From a virus, in IMG/VR virus record IMGVR_UViG_3300042287_000308, positions 1 to 26,561 of that record: 26,561 nucleotides of DNA; one strand, given 5' to 3'. The notes beneath the pieces were generated by a model. That model saw only the letters and a list, made by a program, of their open reading frames with translations, had not been told where the DNA came from and searched no databases. Made by a program: the position numbers and the translations under genes. Of this stretch, positions 6,924 to 14,194 are shown one piece after another (the first letter of the stretch is position 1; every line of letters begins with the position of its first letter).

Positions 6924-8444
6924 TTAGATAAAGAATTGTGGGACAAGCTGTTCAGACTCTACTCTACCAACAGTTGCCCTATCAAAGGCGATTACAGCAG
7001 CAACAGCCGCGTCAATCTTTCTAGGTGAGCCTCGATTGTCTTTTACAATTCTTGGTCCAATCCTGTCGGTCTTGACTACTGCGTTGGTCAGGTGTCGCTC
7101 AAGTAGTGGGTCGCCATCGTGGATCATTGTCTGCTCAGTTACCGCTGTGTAGAACTTGGCACAAGCACCAACCATGCGACTTGGGCTAGTTGAAGGGAAC
7201 TCGATAACTGGCAAACCCATCTCAGCCATAGCATCCATAGACCTTTGCCAGCGATAAGGGTCACAAGCTATCTCTTTTACATTGTGAGTTGAGCAGAATT
7301 GGATGATTACATCTTCGACTTCTTGGGTGTTTACACGCCAATCATCCGTATCCTCTGGCTGTTTCTCCCATGTTTTGATCATAAATAGGTAGGGCTTTTC
7401 ATCCTCTTTGGGTATGGTGCAACCCATCAAGCTGGTGCAGTCACCATTGAATGAGCCGTCAAAGCCGATGATGATGTCCTCATCTGGTCGCAACTCTCGC
7501 TGTTCGGCTAGTGGTTGCCAGGCTCCATTGGGTAGCCAAGCGTTCATCGAGCTGACCCATTGGTTCAATCGCTTAGTTCTAAACTCTGGCTCAGGTGTTC
7601 GCCTGACTGCTGATTCAAAGTCATCCTTGGAAACTAAATCGTCAAAGCCAGGATTAGCGGCTTGCCACACTAGGGGATCTCTGTGGTCTGCCTCATCCGG
7701 TGCTGCCCACCAAGCCATAAAGAAAGTAGGGTCATCTATTTCACCGCTGGCAACTCTATTGCCGTATTGGTAAAGGCTATAAGCGATAGAGTCTTGCCCT
7801 GTCATGTCTGTCTTTTGACCGGCTGTTGTGATAGCGATGAGCTGACCTAGCTTGCCTCGGTTTCCCATAGCAAGCGAAAACACATCAAACAAGGTTCGGT
7901 CTTTATGTGCATGGGCCTCATCAAAAATAATTCGTGTCGGGTTCAAACCTTCTTTGCTGTAACTCTCGGCAGAAACAACTCGATAAACGCTATTGGTTGA
8001 AGGGACAAAGATTGCATCTCGATACAAGGTGCAAAGCTCTGATAACTCAGACTGCTCTACCATGCGCTTAGCCTCACCGAATACGATGCGAGCCTGTTCC
8101 TTTTCAGCGGCTACTGAGTAAACCTCACCACCTTGGATGCCCTCGGCAATCAAAGAATAAAGACCAAAGGCAGCAGAGCTTAGGGCAGACTTTCCGTTCT
8201 TTCTCGGCATCCCAATTAGGGCAGTTCTAAACTGTAATCCTTCGTCTTGATCCCTAGCGTAGACATGGCGAACTAGTTCCTTTTGCCACTCTCGCAAGAC
8301 AAGCGATTGACCTGCTTTACCTGCAATGCCATCTTTACCAATAGAGCCAAATGCCTCTGTGAACTCAATGGCATACTCACCATCACCGCGAGCAATAGCT
8401 TCAGGCGATACAGGTGTCAGGTTTGCTGGTGGCCAGCTATTCAC
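6924..8444 (-). CDS. terL: Large terminase subunit (ATPase-nuclease)
   Basis: This 506-residue packaging motor translocates and cuts DNA at the portal. The ATPase domain has Walker A GMPRKNGKS (residues 78-86), Walker B RIIFDEAH (171-178) and a coupling motif at ITTAGQ (about 205-210). The nuclease domain begins with the acidic strand IIIGFDGSFNGDCTSL (D329), and later acidic residues include DPYRWQ and KIDAAVA. Length and order match the Terminase_1/YmfN-like family of HK97-type phages. The start is GTG at 8442-8444, with AGGAAGG seven bases upstream; it overlaps the small subunit stop by eight bases. Confidence 0.95.
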   Translation of the reverse strand: MNSWPPANLTPVSPEAIARGDGEYAIEFTEAFGSIGKDGIAGKAGQSLVLREWQKELVRHVYARDQDEGLQFRTALIGMPRKNGKSALSSAAFGLYSLIAEGIQGGEVYSVAAEKEQARIVFGEAKRMVEQSELSELCTLYRDAIFVPSTNSVYRVVSAESYSKEGLNPTRIIFDEAHAHKDRTLFDVFSLAMGNRGKLGQLIAITTAGQKTDMTGQDSIAYSLYQYGNRVASGEIDDPTFFMAWWAAPDEADHRDPLVWQAANPGFDDLVSKDDFESAVRRTPEPEFRTKRLNQWVSSMNAWLPNGAWQPLAEQRELRPDEDIIIGFDGSFNGDCTSLMGCTIPKEDEKPYLFMIKTWEKQPEDTDDWRVNTQEVEDVIIQFCSTHNVKEIACDPYRWQRSMDAMAEMGLPVIEFPSTSPSRMVGACAKFYTAVTEQTMIHDGDPLLERHLTNAVVKTDRIGPRIVKDNRGSPRKIDAAVAAVIAFDRATVGRVESEQLVPQFFI

Positions 8445-8889
8445 GATGCGCCTTCCTAGTCATAAGTTCCTCTAGCTTGCTCATCTTTTTGACCTCAGCA
8501 ACGCCGAGTCTGCTTCTATCAGTTGGGGTAAAACCAAGCAGAGATAGGTTGGAGTAGATTGACTTTTCTAGCTCTCGCAAGCCTCTGCGATCCTTGGGGT
8601 TATTGTCTGTCATCACTCTCACCCTTAAGTTCCAACGCTCGTCAACCATTTCACAGGTCATGAGCAAAATTTCAATGTCGCTGTTTGGACTTATCCAAGC
8701 AATGCCAGATTCCCAAACTCGGTCCCACAATTCTTTTCCATATTTCAACAAAGGTCGAGCTGGTTCAGGTGTTGACAAAGCTTGTGGGATAAGCATGACA
8801 GTTGATTGGTCTGGCAAAGCTCGCTTGCCTGGGTTGCCAGTCAGTCGCTTTATTTCAGTTGGGACTGGTGGCCTGCCAACTTGACTCAT
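8437..8889 (-). CDS. terS: Small terminase subunit, P27 family
   Basis: This 150-residue protein recognises packaging DNA and delivers it to the large subunit. The N-terminus GRPPVPTEIKRLTGNPGKR (residues 5-23) is the signature of the P27/Terminase_4 small subunit. A helical middle (LLKYGKELWDRVWESGIAWI) and a basic C-terminus follow. GGGAGA lies six bases before the ATG and overlaps the stop of the upstream methyltransferase. It sits directly before the large subunit in the usual order. Confidence 0.92.
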   Translation of the reverse strand: MSQVGRPPVPTEIKRLTGNPGKRALPDQSTVMLIPQALSTPEPARPLLKYGKELWDRVWESGIAWISPNSDIEILLMTCEMVDERWNLRVRVMTDNNPKDRRGLRELEKSIYSNLSLLGFTPTDRSRLGVAEVKKMSKLEELMTRKAHRE

Positions 8890-8891
8890 TG

Positions 8892-10010
8892 CTAATCTCC
8901 CTGAGCTGGCAGTAGCTCAGCTTTCTGACCTGTGAGTTTTTCCCAGCGTTCGAGAATAACATCGCAATACTTTGGGTCCATTTCAATCACAAAGGATTTT
9001 TTGTTGGCTTGTTCACAAGCAATCAAAGTGGTTCCAGAGCCAGCAAACATATCAACGATGTTTGTTTCTTGAATTGAGTTCAAGCAGTATGCAACCAAGT
9101 CAACAGGCTTGACAGTTGGATGAAACTTTTCAATCGCTCGTTTGCTTTCAAAAACATTCGCTCCATAAAAAGGTGAGCCATTGTGACCCCAATACCAAAC
9201 AAACTCATGGCAAGGTTCAAATCGGTGCATCCTGTGTTGGATTGGTTTGACCCAAACAATCAAAGACTTTGGTTTGCCAATGCTCTGTGTTGCTCCCAGA
9301 AACTCGCCTGCTGTCTTGGCATCACCACAGATAAACATTGTTTCAGCAGAAACTTGTGAGATGGCTTTTGCAATCACATCAGCAAACTCAGCACCATCAT
9401 TTTGGATGCTGGACTTGTCAGACTTTTTGACATAGTTGAAGCCATATGGTGGGTCGGTAAAGATGGCGTATTTTTCTTTGCCAAAATGCATCTTTGAATA
9501 TGTTGATGCATCTGTCGAGTCTCCACAAACAAGAACATGATTGCCCAACTGCCAAGCATCACCAAGTGCAACTCTGCTTGGTGCAGACTCTGGTATTTCA
9601 TCCTCAACAATTTCATCTGGATTCGCTGGCATCTCCAAAGGTTCAAAGCCAAACTCAGCAAGCTCCCAACCCTCGGCCTCAAGTTCAAGCAGTTGAGATG
9701 TCAAGACCTCTTGGTTCCAGTTGGCAAGCTCGGCTGTGCGATTGTCGGCGATTGCAAAAGCTTTGACTTTATCTGGAGTCCAGTCATTTGGAATTTTCAC
9801 AATTTCAATATCAGTCCAGCCCAATCGCTTGGCTGCTTCGACAGTTCCATTGCCTGCAACAATCACACCAGCCTCGGTGATGACGATTGGTTTGCGTTGC
9901 CCAAACTCTTTCAGGCTTGCCATGATTGCGCTCAGGTTTTTTTCATCGTGCTGTCGAGCGTTCTTTGGGTCAGGCGTCAGCTCAGCGATGCGTAGGGTTT
10001 CAATGTTCAT
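8892..10010 (-). CDS. ParB-like domain fused to a DNA N4/N6 methyltransferase
   Basis: This 372-residue protein has two domains. Residues 1-95 are ParB/sulfiredoxin-like (LTPDPKNARQHDEKNL, IVAGNGTVEAAKRLG, and KAFAIADNRTAELA). Residues 145-365 are an amino-methyltransferase with the catalytic DPPYGFNY (186-193), HPTVKPVDL (297-305) and the SAM-binding FAGSGTT (322-328). The catalytic motif precedes the SAM motif, which is the beta-class order. It probably methylates adenine (DPPY) in phage DNA. Such fusions are common near terminases and may protect against host restriction or mark DNA for packaging; the latter is inference. It ends two bases before the small terminase start. Confidence 0.92.
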   Translation of the reverse strand: MNIETLRIAELTPDPKNARQHDEKNLSAIMASLKEFGQRKPIVITEAGVIVAGNGTVEAAKRLGWTDIEIVKIPNDWTPDKVKAFAIADNRTAELANWNQEVLTSQLLELEAEGWELAEFGFEPLEMPANPDEIVEDEIPESAPSRVALGDAWQLGNHVLVCGDSTDASTYSKMHFGKEKYAIFTDPPYGFNYVKKSDKSSIQNDGAEFADVIAKAISQVSAETMFICGDAKTAGEFLGATQSIGKPKSLIVWVKPIQHRMHRFEPCHEFVWYWGHNGSPFYGANVFESKRAIEKFHPTVKPVDLVAYCLNSIQETNIVDMFAGSGTTLIACEQANKKSFVIEMDPKYCDVILERWEKLTGQKAELLPAQGD

Positions 10011-10181
10011 TTTTATAGCTTACCAAAAAGCTTTAGTTTTGCGGGGCTACACAGAAGCTCAGGGGCTCGGGGTGTAAGGTTGCAAGTTGCTAAAGAAAAG
10101 ACCCACCCCTAGGTAAATACGGCATGGGGGGCCACAGGTGGCTTGTACAGGGCTTTTGAGTGTTATTGCTAAGTGATTTGA
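10011..10181. other. Intergenic region between HNH and methyltransferase genes (candidate cos or promoter region)
   Basis: This 171-base region has no convincing reading frame and is one of the larger gaps in the packed part of the genome. It contains a GC-rich run, GCATGGGGGGCCACAGGTGGC (near 10121-10141), and CCACCCCTAGG. On the minus strand a possible weak terminator, CCCC...GGGG, is followed by TCTTTTCTTT (about 10092-10130). cos sites often lie next to an HNH gene and the small terminase, and this region is about 1.2 kb upstream of terS. No cohesive end can be proved from the sequence. Confidence 0.3.
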
Positions 10182-10523
10182 CTAGCCGACATACCTGTTG
10201 CCCTTACGAGCGTTACAGGTGCGGTGCGCTGGAGCCAAAGGACTTTCTGGATTGCCTGGTATGAGGTGGTCTGCCTGTATCTGGGTGCGATCAGTAAAAG
10301 CTTGTTTACAAATGTGACAATGAGTAGCCGTTTCCCTCACCACCCTAGCCCGCTGGCGATAATCCCCCCCGTATAAAAAAGCCTTCCGTAGTTTTCTTTC
10401 TGGCGAATAGACTCGGGGTGCCTTCTCTCTTGGTTTTCTTTCCAGCCGGCAAGCATCGCAATACTCTGACCTAGCCTTGAATAGTGCCTTGCACTTGAGG
10501 CAGGGCTTAGGGAATACGATCAT
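10182..10523 (-). CDS. HNH endonuclease (packaging-associated type)
   Basis: This 113-residue protein begins with a CLKCKALFKAR zinc knuckle and a second pair, YCDAC. A basic linker leads to the HNH core: CHICKQAF, then ADHLIPG (D-H) and HRTCNARKGN (H...N). Small HNH proteins beside terminases are needed for DNA packaging in HK97-like phages, which is the likely role here. An ATG 15 bases further upstream is possible. The ATG at 10521-10523 is preferred because it forms an ATGA overlap with the upstream zinc-ribbon stop. Confidence 0.85.
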   Translation of the reverse strand: MIVFPKPCLKCKALFKARSEYCDACRLERKPREKAPRVYSPERKLRKAFLYGGDYRQRARVVRETATHCHICKQAFTDRTQIQADHLIPGNPESPLAPAHRTCNARKGNRYVG

Positions 10524-10693
10524 CCGTCTTTGCCCCATCCGATACCCATGAAGGTTACTGCTGGTGGGTCGTACACTCTTACTAAGTCTTTGACACAGTT
10601 GGCACAGAGCGGTGTCCTATCTGGCTCGTCTATCTTTCTTATGACAGACATCTTGAGGTCACAGGTCTTGCACTTGTAATCGTATGTAGGCAT
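10520..10693 (-). CDS. Small zinc-ribbon protein, FmdB-like (57 aa)
   Basis: A 57-codon frame begins MPTYDYKCKTCD and carries two Cys pairs, C8/C11 and C30/C33. The P-x-Y-x-Y-x-C-x2-C start is the hallmark of FmdB/zinc-ribbon regulatory proteins. Its ATG overlaps the stop of the methyltransferase frame upstream, and its TGA overlaps the next HNH start (ATGA). It probably binds one zinc; the partner is unknown. It may act with the neighbouring HNH protein, but that is inference. Confidence 0.8.
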   Translation of the reverse strand: MPTYDYKCKTCDLKMSVIRKIDEPDRTPLCANCVKDLVRVYDPPAVTFMGIGWGKDG

Positions 10694-11622
10694 TAGTTTC
10701 TTTCTAGTATTTCCTTGATGCCTAGCAAGCTAAGGGCTAGCTCTGCTTGCTGAGGCACTACTCCGTTGCCACAGGCTTTCAGCTCATCGTTACGCTTGAG
10801 TCCGATGTCTGTTATCCAGCCTTCAGGTAGTCCCATCATCCACTCTGTGAACTTAGATGAGAGTCTATGGTTTCCTTCTTTGCCGTCTGGTTTGGTTGGC
10901 TCTGGTGCTGGTCTGCCGATAATAGCTTCCCAGCGTCTTATGGCTGGCTCGAACTTACCCCAGTTGGTAAGCAGTACTTGATCCTCAATGCGTGACTTAG
11001 GTGCACCTGCCTGAACTTGTTTGCTTGATGAGTTATAGTTGCCGGCTCTTGGTGTGCCAAGTAATACCTCACCACTATTGATTACTGCTCTGGCTACTGT
11101 GTCTGTCTGCACCTTGCCATCTCTTTCATGTGGCTCTGAGCCATCCTTGTAATCCCTTGTGGTTGGTGTTGGGAATAGGTCGGGTTTGTGGAATACCTGA
11201 GCCAGTGTTACCGAGTGCATTGAACCTGGCTTTTGCTGTGTGCTTGACAAGTTGCCTGTGTATTGATCACTAACTGTTGGGGTAGGCAGATTGTTGGCTT
11301 CTCTACTTACTTTGTGGCCTTGCAACTTAGCCAAGTCCATAGCTTGATCTCTAATGCCAACTGTGTTGCCTCGCCTTCGAGCCTCATCCTCACCTAGTGC
11401 GCCACCCTCGCCCGAACTAGCTATTGGGGTGCGCAACAATAAAGACTCTGAATCGTTGGTGTGGAGCTCCGGCATCACTAGCTCGTACACCTGACCATCG
11501 AGCATCGTACCCGATGTCTGCCAAGTCCCCAAGAACGGCTCCGATAGCTCTAAGAGCTGGCTTTCCGTTGAGTGTTCCCAATACTTCATCTGTGTATTCC
11601 ATACCATTGTTGGCTTTTGCAC
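10693..11622 (-). CDS. Second frame of the cytosine methyltransferase locus (target-recognition-like region, motif X)
   Basis: This 309-residue frame is +1 relative to the methyltransferase catalytic frame and overlaps it by 206 bases. It contains a spaced (L/F)-x-T-P motif four times: LRTP (63-66), LPTPTVSD (112-119), FPTPTTRD (150-157) and LGTPRAGN (188-195). It ends with WMMGLPEGW and the motif X-like GNGVVPQQA (285-293). The first repeat, and an upstream TWQTSGTM segment (33-40), are encoded inside the overlap. The first codon, GTG at 11620-11622, has no visible Shine-Dalgarno, so the protein may arise by internal initiation or by +1 frameshifting from 11417-11974. It probably supplies target recognition to the catalytic part. 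The true N-terminus is uncertain. Confidence 0.7.
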   Translation of the reverse strand: MQKPTMVWNTQMKYWEHSTESQLLELSEPFLGTWQTSGTMLDGQVYELVMPELHTNDSESLLLRTPIASSGEGGALGEDEARRRGNTVGIRDQAMDLAKLQGHKVSREANNLPTPTVSDQYTGNLSSTQQKPGSMHSVTLAQVFHKPDLFPTPTTRDYKDGSEPHERDGKVQTDTVARAVINSGEVLLGTPRAGNYNSSSKQVQAGAPKSRIEDQVLLTNWGKFEPAIRRWEAIIGRPAPEPTKPDGKEGNHRLSSKFTEWMMGLPEGWITDIGLKRNDELKACGNGVVPQQAELALSLLGIKEILERN

Positions 11623-11974
11623 TTAGTAAACCCCTAACATTTTCGATAACAACTAATTTTGGTTTGATTTCTTGTATTGCTCGGTAAAACTCTGACCATA
11701 AGCCTGAGCGAGTTCCATCCTGTAATCCTGCTCGCTTACCTGCCAGAGATAAATCCTGACAAGGAAAGCCACCTGTGAGTATGTCAACTGGCTCAACCTG
11801 TGTGAAGTCAACCTTGCTTACATCTCGGTAGTTTGGAACGCCTGGAAAGTGTGCCTCAAGTATCTGACTTGGTGCATCTTCCCACTCACAATGCCAAGCA
11901 ACCTCAGCACCTGTTAGCTTTGTTACAGCTAAGTCAAGACCGCCGTATCCGCTGAATAAGCTCCCAATTTTCAT
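11417..11974 (-). CDS. C5-cytosine DNA methyltransferase, catalytic part (motifs I-VIII)
   Basis: This 185-residue frame has motif I FSGYGGLDLA (7-16), motif IV GGFPCQDLS with catalytic C72, motif VI ENVRG (111-115) and motif VIII QRFRVF (173-178). It stops after FIVAHPNS. Complete m5C methyltransferases are usually 300-450 residues with a target-recognition domain and motifs IX and X. Those parts are absent here but appear in the +1 frame downstream (10693-11622). The stop is a TAG at 11417-11419. Two-polypeptide m5C enzymes such as M.AquI are known, so this can be a natural split. A frameshift mutation or an assembly error is the alternative. The start overlaps the phosphoesterase stop by four bases. 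Confidence 0.85.
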   Translation of the reverse strand: MKIGSLFSGYGGLDLAVTKLTGAEVAWHCEWEDAPSQILEAHFPGVPNYRDVSKVDFTQVEPVDILTGGFPCQDLSLAGKRAGLQDGTRSGLWSEFYRAIQEIKPKLVVIENVRGLLSAKANNGMEYTDEVLGTLNGKPALRAIGAVLGDLADIGYDARWSGVRASDAGAPHQRFRVFIVAHPNS

Positions 11975-13116
11975 AGCTTGTAAACAGTTCCGGTGAAGTC
12001 AACACCCTTGTCAAGCACAAAGGTTACTAAGCCTGGCACAGAGTCCTCGCCTGAGCGTAATCTCCACCAGCCTGAGCCGTTGTCCATAGTGCTGGCCTGA
12101 ATCCAGAAGCGCGATGATCCTCTTGAGGTTGAGCCAAGCTCTAGCACTCTGAGGTGATGGAAGTGTCCAGATACCCCGATGGTTGCATCACCCACAGGCT
12201 GCTTACCAAAGGCTTGCTGTCGCCACCAGGTAGGCACTTGGTCTGGTCTTGGGCTTTGGTGTCCATGCCAGATACCGAGTATGTGGAACTGGTCGTCAAA
12301 GATGTCTATGGCTAATGACTCGTCATGCTTTTGAGGTTCATAGAACTTGATGGGCATCTGTGTTTCTTTTGCCAGCCTTGCAAGTGTGCGCCCGATGTGA
12401 ATACCCCAGTCATCGGTTGGTGTGCCTTGTTGCTTACCCCTGACACGCCATTGGCAATGGTTCGAGCCAACTGATGCGTAAGTGATGTCATTGCTGTATT
12501 GAGCGAGTAGCTTCAAGTGATCCCAAGCTAGGGTAGTTGCGATGTCAACCTGTTGCATTGGGCTGAGGTCGTTGCTCTGAAGCTGATTGCCACCTGTGTT
12601 GTCAAAGCCCTCTACTGTGTCACCTAAGTCAACAAAGATAACCTTGGCTGGTTTCTCTCGCTTGAGCAGGGCAGTTAGCTTTTCTTTTGTTTCCTCTACT
12701 CTGGCAAGCATGGCTTCGATGCCGCCTCGATGGTCAACCTTGCCAACCTGTAAGTCAGACCAAAGAATTACTAAAGCCTTTTCAGAAGTCGTTCTGAATT
12801 CTTTCTTAGGCTTTATGCCTTTCTTGGCTTGTGAGTAAAGCAATGGCAGGTCAAGGTTTGCCACCCTGCGCCTGAAGGTAAAGCGATAGCTTGATAGCCA
12901 TTCGCCGTCATAGCGTTGCCAGCGTGATGTGCGTGGTGTTCCGGTTACCTCAAACTCATCTGGATCAAAGCCCTGCTGGGTTAGGAAGTCATCAAAGCTA
13001 GGTACACCTGATGTTGCTGGTAGTTGTGCCCAGCCTTCGTTGCCGTCAAACTCAAAGGCAGGTCGGTACTCTTTAGGCGTTTCTACTTTTGGTGCCGGTT
13101 CTAAGTTATCTAGCAC
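11971..13116 (-). CDS. Calcineurin-like metallophosphoesterase
   Basis: This is a dinuclear-metal phosphoesterase of about 381 residues. Ordered motifs in the C-terminal two thirds are SDLQVGKVD (D-x), VDLGDTVEG (GD-x-x-[ED]), GSNHCQ (GNH-type), WHGHQSP (H) and SGHFHHLR (GHxH). The N-terminal 110 residues are Pro/aromatic-rich and lack a recognised fold. By recall, related phage phosphoesterases often follow a small HTH protein, as here. The substrate is unknown; nucleic acid ends or a nucleotide are possible. A TTG at 13144-13146 also opens this frame. The GTG at 13114-13116 is chosen because AGGAAAG lies nine bases upstream and the HTH stop is only eight bases further on. Confidence 0.85.
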   Translation of the reverse strand: MLDNLEPAPKVETPKEYRPAFEFDGNEGWAQLPATSGVPSFDDFLTQQGFDPDEFEVTGTPRTSRWQRYDGEWLSSYRFTFRRRVANLDLPLLYSQAKKGIKPKKEFRTTSEKALVILWSDLQVGKVDHRGGIEAMLARVEETKEKLTALLKREKPAKVIFVDLGDTVEGFDNTGGNQLQSNDLSPMQQVDIATTLAWDHLKLLAQYSNDITYASVGSNHCQWRVRGKQQGTPTDDWGIHIGRTLARLAKETQMPIKFYEPQKHDESLAIDIFDDQFHILGIWHGHQSPRPDQVPTWWRQQAFGKQPVGDATIGVSGHFHHLRVLELGSTSRGSSRFWIQASTMDNGSGWWRLRSGEDSVPGLVTFVLDKGVDFTGTVYKL

Positions 13117-13327
13117 AGCTACACGCTTTCCTGCGATGAGCCACAATGGGCTTCTCGCTAATGGTTATGCCCCTAGCCGTTAGTTGCCTGGCTAATGATG
13201 TTGAGGTGAATTGCTCGTTAGCTATGGCAGCTACAAGAATGGCTTGATCCTTCGTGTCCAGAGTTTCCAGTATCGTTCTTACTTTGCAGGATGATTTCCT
13301 CACCTGTGGTGTTAGTCCTTCTAGCAT
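13106..13327 (-). CDS. Small helix-turn-helix protein
   Basis: This 73-residue protein has helices in ETLDTKDQAILVAAIANEQF followed by FTSTSLARQLTARGITISEK and VAHRRKACSC, the spacing of a helix-turn-helix with a basic recognition segment and terminal Cys residues. GAAAGGGG six bases before the ATG (13325-13327) is the strongest ribosome binding site in this neighbourhood. That supports this start even though it lies 110 bases inside the preceding gene. It overlaps the phosphoesterase start. It could be a small DNA-binding regulator; the target is unknown. Confidence 0.7.
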   Translation of the reverse strand: MLEGLTPQVRKSSCKVRTILETLDTKDQAILVAAIANEQFTSTSLARQLTARGITISEKPIVAHRRKACSCAR

Positions 13328-13544
13328 CGTTGCCCCTTTCAGTTGCTTCCCTCAGTAAGTTTAGAGCCAAATCACCGATTTCTGGCTCAAGGTAGTGCCA
13401 TTCGACTTGCATTATTCTTTCCATCAATCTGGCAAGATTGCGCCTAATTGCTTCTAGCTCACTCGACCACTCGCGCTCGTCATCCTTGAGCAGCAAGATA
13501 GCGTCAAAGATTTCTCGCTCATCAGCGTTAGTAAAGTGAGTCAT
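13218..13544 (-). CDS. Hypothetical protein, helical with degenerate tail (108 aa)
   Basis: The first 70 residues are strongly helical and charged: MTHFTNADEREIFDAILLL, then LEAIRRNLARLMERI and PEIGDLALNLLREA. The last 35 residues are low in complexity (Asn/Thr/Ser/Gly, ending CSCHS) and are encoded where the HTH gene already runs in another frame. AAGGTG precedes the ATG by seven bases, and the ATGA overlaps the upstream small gene's stop. The tail may be a by-product of the overlap. No family is recognised. Confidence 0.65.
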   Translation of the reverse strand: MTHFTNADEREIFDAILLLKDDEREWSSELEAIRRNLARLMERIMQVEWHYLEPEIGDLALNLLREATERGNDARRTNTTGEEIILQSKNDTGNSGHEGSSHSCSCHS

Positions 13545-13663
13545 CGTGACACCTTATACAGCAAGGTGTAGAAGGCCCGCCTCATTCTTAGTGTCTTGTA
13601 TGCCCAATGAACTCGCATGATGCGCCAGTTGATTGGTTGCCTCTCAGCTCTGTGTTTTGCCAA
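13541..13663 (-). CDS. Small basic protein (40 aa, TTG start)
   Basis: A 40-codon frame opens with TTG (13661-13663) and ends in a TGA that overlaps the next ATG (ATGA). The product begins MAKHRAERQPINWRIMRVHW and continues with repeated basic-hydrophobic residues up to LLYKVSR; it is very basic. GTGAGGG lies just upstream, in the end of the preceding gene. A shorter version could start at the internal ATG (13616-13618). Starts of the MAKHR type are frequent in actinophage small genes, by recall. The function is unknown; nucleic-acid or membrane binding would suit the charge. Confidence 0.55.
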   Translation of the reverse strand: MAKHRAERQPINWRIMRVHWAYKTLRMRRAFYTLLYKVSR

Positions 13664-13886
13664 TGTCCCTCACCGCCTCGATAATCTCAACGACTCTCTC
13701 GATGGTGTCAACATCTACTGTGGTTCTTAGGACTGCATCCTGGTTGATTGAGTAGATAACTTGCTCAGTCAGATACTCAGTCATGTCTTTTGCGCCTTGC
13801 TGGTAGCCGTTTGCAAAGCCTCTACCAAAAGCCATAGTCAGTTTCCGCGCTCGCGATTCTTCTCGGTTAGGTCGCCATCCAATCAT
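13644..13886 (-). CDS. Hypothetical protein (80 aa)
   Basis: An 80-residue protein begins MIGWRPNREESRARKL and continues with FGRGFANGYQQGAKDM, then a helical DVDTIERVVEIIEAVRDIG end. Its ATG overlaps the upstream Nmad1-like stop (ATGA), so it is translated from the same message. The Gly-x-Gly aromatic segment followed by helices resembles other short phage proteins that lie beside nucleotide-metabolism genes, but no family can be named. Confidence 0.7.
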   Translation of the reverse strand: MIGWRPNREESRARKLTMAFGRGFANGYQQGAKDMTEYLTEQVIYSINQDAVLRTTVDVDTIERVVEIIEAVRDIGKTQS

Positions 13887-14194
13887 TTGTCAGGCCACTC
13901 TCCGTCTAGGACCAGCAAACCGATAATTGCGTAGTTTGCAAGGTCAATGAAAGAATCGCGCAATGCTTCATGCTCAGGTGCGTTACCTGAGTCAGTCAAG
14001 TGATTGATCCTTGCCAACTTGTCATGCATCCTGACTCGTAGGCCGTTGATAGCTCCACCAGGTGCGTTGCTGATGTTGGTCGGACCGTAGTCATTGTGCT
14101 TCGAGAGCAGGAGCTTTGCGTTCTCGTCAAAGTATCTAATGACTGTTGCGTCAAAGCTGGTGCTTAGGTCTATGCCTTTGATTGTTGACTTCAT
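13883..14194 (-). CDS. DUF1599/Nmad1-like protein (nucleotide modification-associated)
   Basis: This 103-residue protein has the family pattern KHNDYGP (32-38), then VRMHDKLARINHL (a K-x-x-R helix) and DSFIDLANYAIIGLL near the C-terminus. These fit the D-L-A-N-Y-A helix of DUF1599, renamed nucleotide modification associated domain 1. The fold is thought to be all-alpha and MazG-like. Such genes are often found in phages with modified bases, so a role in nucleotide or base modification metabolism is possible. It lies in the small-gene run and overlaps both neighbours by four bases. Confidence 0.75.
   Translation of the reverse strand: MKSTIKGIDLSTSFDATVIRYFDENAKLLLSKHNDYGPTNISNAPGGAINGLRVRMHDKLARINHLTDSGNAPEHEALRDSFIDLANYAIIGLLVLDGEWPDK

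Noticed and set aside
9205-9230. GGTTCAAATC resembling a tRNA T-loop
   Set aside because: It lies in conserved methyltransferase codons and no acceptor or anticodon stem can be drawn around it.
10524-10538. Earlier ATG for the packaging HNH gene
   Set aside because: The ATG at 10521-10523 makes an ATGA overlap with the zinc-ribbon stop and starts just before the first Cys pair.
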